Assembly: GCA_002373975.1 (NCBI GenBank)
Contig: DFKZ01000108.1
Location: 1 to 36,387, forward strand
DNA: 36,387 nt
Reading direction: 5' to 3'
Source of the DNA: Lachnospiraceae bacterium UBA3632
Lineage (GTDB): Bacteria; Bacillota; Clostridia; Lachnospirales; Lachnospiraceae
The translations under genes and the position numbers were made by a program. The notes under the pieces were generated by a model. The model did not search any database. It was not told where the DNA came from and saw only the letters and a program-made list of their open reading frames with translations. Positions 35,211 through 36,387 of the stretch are shown here, piece after piece (positions within the stretch are counted from its first letter, which is position 1; each line of letters opens with the position of its first letter).

Positions 35211-35228
35211 GCGCAGTTCCGGCTGCGC
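35211..35228 (+). other. Small hairpin in the secA leader
   Basis: GCGCAG (35211-35216) and CTGCGC (35223-35228) enclose a 6-nt loop within the predicted secA 5' leader, five bases before the AAGAGG ribosome binding site. It has no T-run. It may influence translation or be incidental. Confidence 0.4.
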
Positions 35229-35249
35229 TCATAAGAGGTATTACAGGAA

Positions 35250-36387
35250 ATGAAAATAATCGATAAAATCTTCGGAACCCATTCCGAGAGAGAGCTCAAA
35301 AGGATAATGCCCATAGTGGACAAAGTGGAAAGCTTAAGGGACACCATGAAGGCAAAGTCCGACGAAGAGCTCCGCGGGATGACTGATCAGTTTAAAAAGA
35401 GACTTGCAGAGGGAGAGACACTCGACGATATCCTTCCCGAGGCTTTCGCTACAGTGCGTGAAGCTGCAGTGAGAGTGCTTGGAATGGAACATTACCGCGT
35501 GCAGATCATCGGCGGTATCATCCTACATCAGGGGCGTATCGCCGAGATGAGAACAGGTGAAGGTAAAACCCTTGTGGCCACCTGCCCCGCATACCTTAAC
35601 GCGCTGGAAGGAAAGGGCGTGCATGTTGTAACCGTCAACGATTACCTGGCAAAGCGTGACGCCGAGGAGATGGGAAAGGTTCACGAATTCCTGGGGCTTA
35701 CCGTAGGATGCGTGCTCAACTCCATGAATTCCGAGGAGCGCCAGAAGCAGTACAACTGCGACATTACATACGTTACCAACAACGAGCTCGGTTTCGATTA
35801 CCTGCGTGACAACATGGTGATCTACAAAGAGCAGCTCGTTTTAAGAGGCCTTCACTACTGCATCATCGACGAGGTTGACTCCATCCTTATCGACGAAGCC
35901 AGAACCCCTCTTATCATATCCGGACAGAGCGGAAAGTCCACCGCCCTCTACGAGATGTGCGATCTGCTGGCAAGGCAGTTAAAGCGCGGCGATGATATCA
36001 AAGAGATGTCCAAGATGGACGCCATCATGAACATCGAGCAGGAAGAAAACGGAGACTTCGTTGTCAACGAAAAGGATAAGATCGTCAATCTGACTGCTGA
36101 AGGAATCAAGCGCGTAGAGCAGTTCTTCCATATCGACAACCTGGCAGATCCAGAGAATATCGAGATCCAGCACAATATCATCCTGGCCTTAAGGGCTCAC
36201 AACCTCATGTTCCGCGATCAGGACTATGTGGTTAAGGACGATCAGATTTTCATCGTAGACGAATTCACCGGACGTATCATGCCCGGAAGAAGATATTCCG
36301 ACGGTCTCCATCAGGCTATCGAGGCCAAGGAGCATGTTAAGGTTAAGCGTGAGAGCAAGACTCTCGCCACCATCACCTTCCAGAACT
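35250..36387 (+). CDS. secA: Preprotein translocase ATPase SecA (3' end outside window)
   Basis: The first 379 codons of SecA, the ATPase that drives unfolded proteins through SecYEG, are present. The start MKIIDKIFGTHSERELKRI matches the family N-terminus, behind AAGAGG at 35233-35238. The DEAD motor is present: Walker A MRTGEGKT (100-107), VTVNDYLAKRD, Walker B IIDEVDSILIDEARTPLI (D207-E208), and the preprotein cross-linking region (about 225-370) with FIVDEFTGRIMPGRRYSDGL. The frame stays open to the window edge. It is divergent from the HD-GYP gene; the intervening 276 bp hold the secA promoter and leader hairpin, and no clear promoter was found for the minus strand. Confidence 0.97.
   Translation, partial: MKIIDKIFGTHSERELKRIMPIVDKVESLRDTMKAKSDEELRGMTDQFKKRLAEGETLDDILPEAFATVREAAVRVLGMEHYRVQIIGGIILHQGRIAEMRTGEGKTLVATCPAYLNALEGKGVHVVTVNDYLAKRDAEEMGKVHEFLGLTVGCVLNSMNSEERQKQYNCDITYVTNNELGFDYLRDNMVIYKEQLVLRGLHYCIIDEVDSILIDEARTPLIISGQSGKSTALYEMCDLLARQLKRGDDIKEMSKMDAIMNIEQEENGDFVVNEKDKIVNLTAEGIKRVEQFFHIDNLADPENIEIQHNIILALRAHNLMFRDQDYVVKDDQIFIVDEFTGRIMPGRRYSDGLHQAIEAKEHVKVKRESKTLATITFQN

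Overview
The window looks like chromosome from an anaerobic, motile, fibre-degrading Firmicute of the family Lachnospiraceae, in the style of Butyrivibrio or its relatives. This is inferred from gene content, not from a database match. The clues are a phosphate butyryltransferase/butyrate kinase pair, a galactanase module, chemoreceptors, a soluble hydrogenase-like chemoreceptor, GGDEF and HD-GYP proteins, purine-rich ribosome binding sites, and tRNA genes without an encoded CCA. I see no phage, transposase, integrase or CRISPR genes.

Layout. 1-460: tRNA-Asn and tRNA-Met, an 80-bp-displaced copy of the 5' end of tRNA-Asn, a stack of five small palindromes, and a terminator. 481-1311 (minus): a helix-turn-helix protein fused to a Uma2-type nuclease domain. 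1601-5020: an 1139-residue fusion of a LacI-type sugar-binding domain, a GGDEF domain, a GH53 galactanase and a carbohydrate-binding-like tail. 5207-7162: a hydrogenase-like/chemoreceptor fusion. 7496-10184: a YtrA-type GntR regulator with its ABC transporter. 10276-13686: a CPBP membrane protease and a Cache-domain chemoreceptor. 13871-16094: an OFA-family MFS transporter and queH. 16199-21685: argS, then a heterodimeric ABC exporter with one degenerate ATP site. 21865-28156: an MMPL transporter overlapping a very large surface beta-helix/TM/HAD-phosphatase fusion. 28284-30308: ptb-buk. 30450-33853: an unknown membrane protein overlapping a membrane-anchored M3 metallopeptidase. 33831-34973 (minus): an HD-GYP protein. 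35250 to the end: secA, cut by the window edge.

How the parts fit. The first third is rich in sensing. One protein appears to couple sugar binding, cyclic-dinucleotide synthesis and galactan cleavage. The next appears to couple a hydrogenase-like H2/redox sensor to the chemotaxis machinery. With the Cache chemoreceptor and the HD-GYP phosphodiesterase, they suggest a cell that tunes motility and polysaccharide use to substrate and redox state. The rest is mostly housekeeping (argS, queH, secA, butyrate formation), export systems and cell-surface proteins.

The main novelty candidates are three multi-domain fusions (1601-5020, 5207-7162, 24368-28156), each an uninterrupted reading frame. A regulatory arrangement also occurs twice (13721-13788 and 28181-28246): the -10 box of a good sigma-A-like promoter lies beside or inside the left arm of a terminator hairpin. 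Transcripts started there should lack that arm and escape termination. All functional statements rest on motif reading by eye; no search or structure prediction was run.
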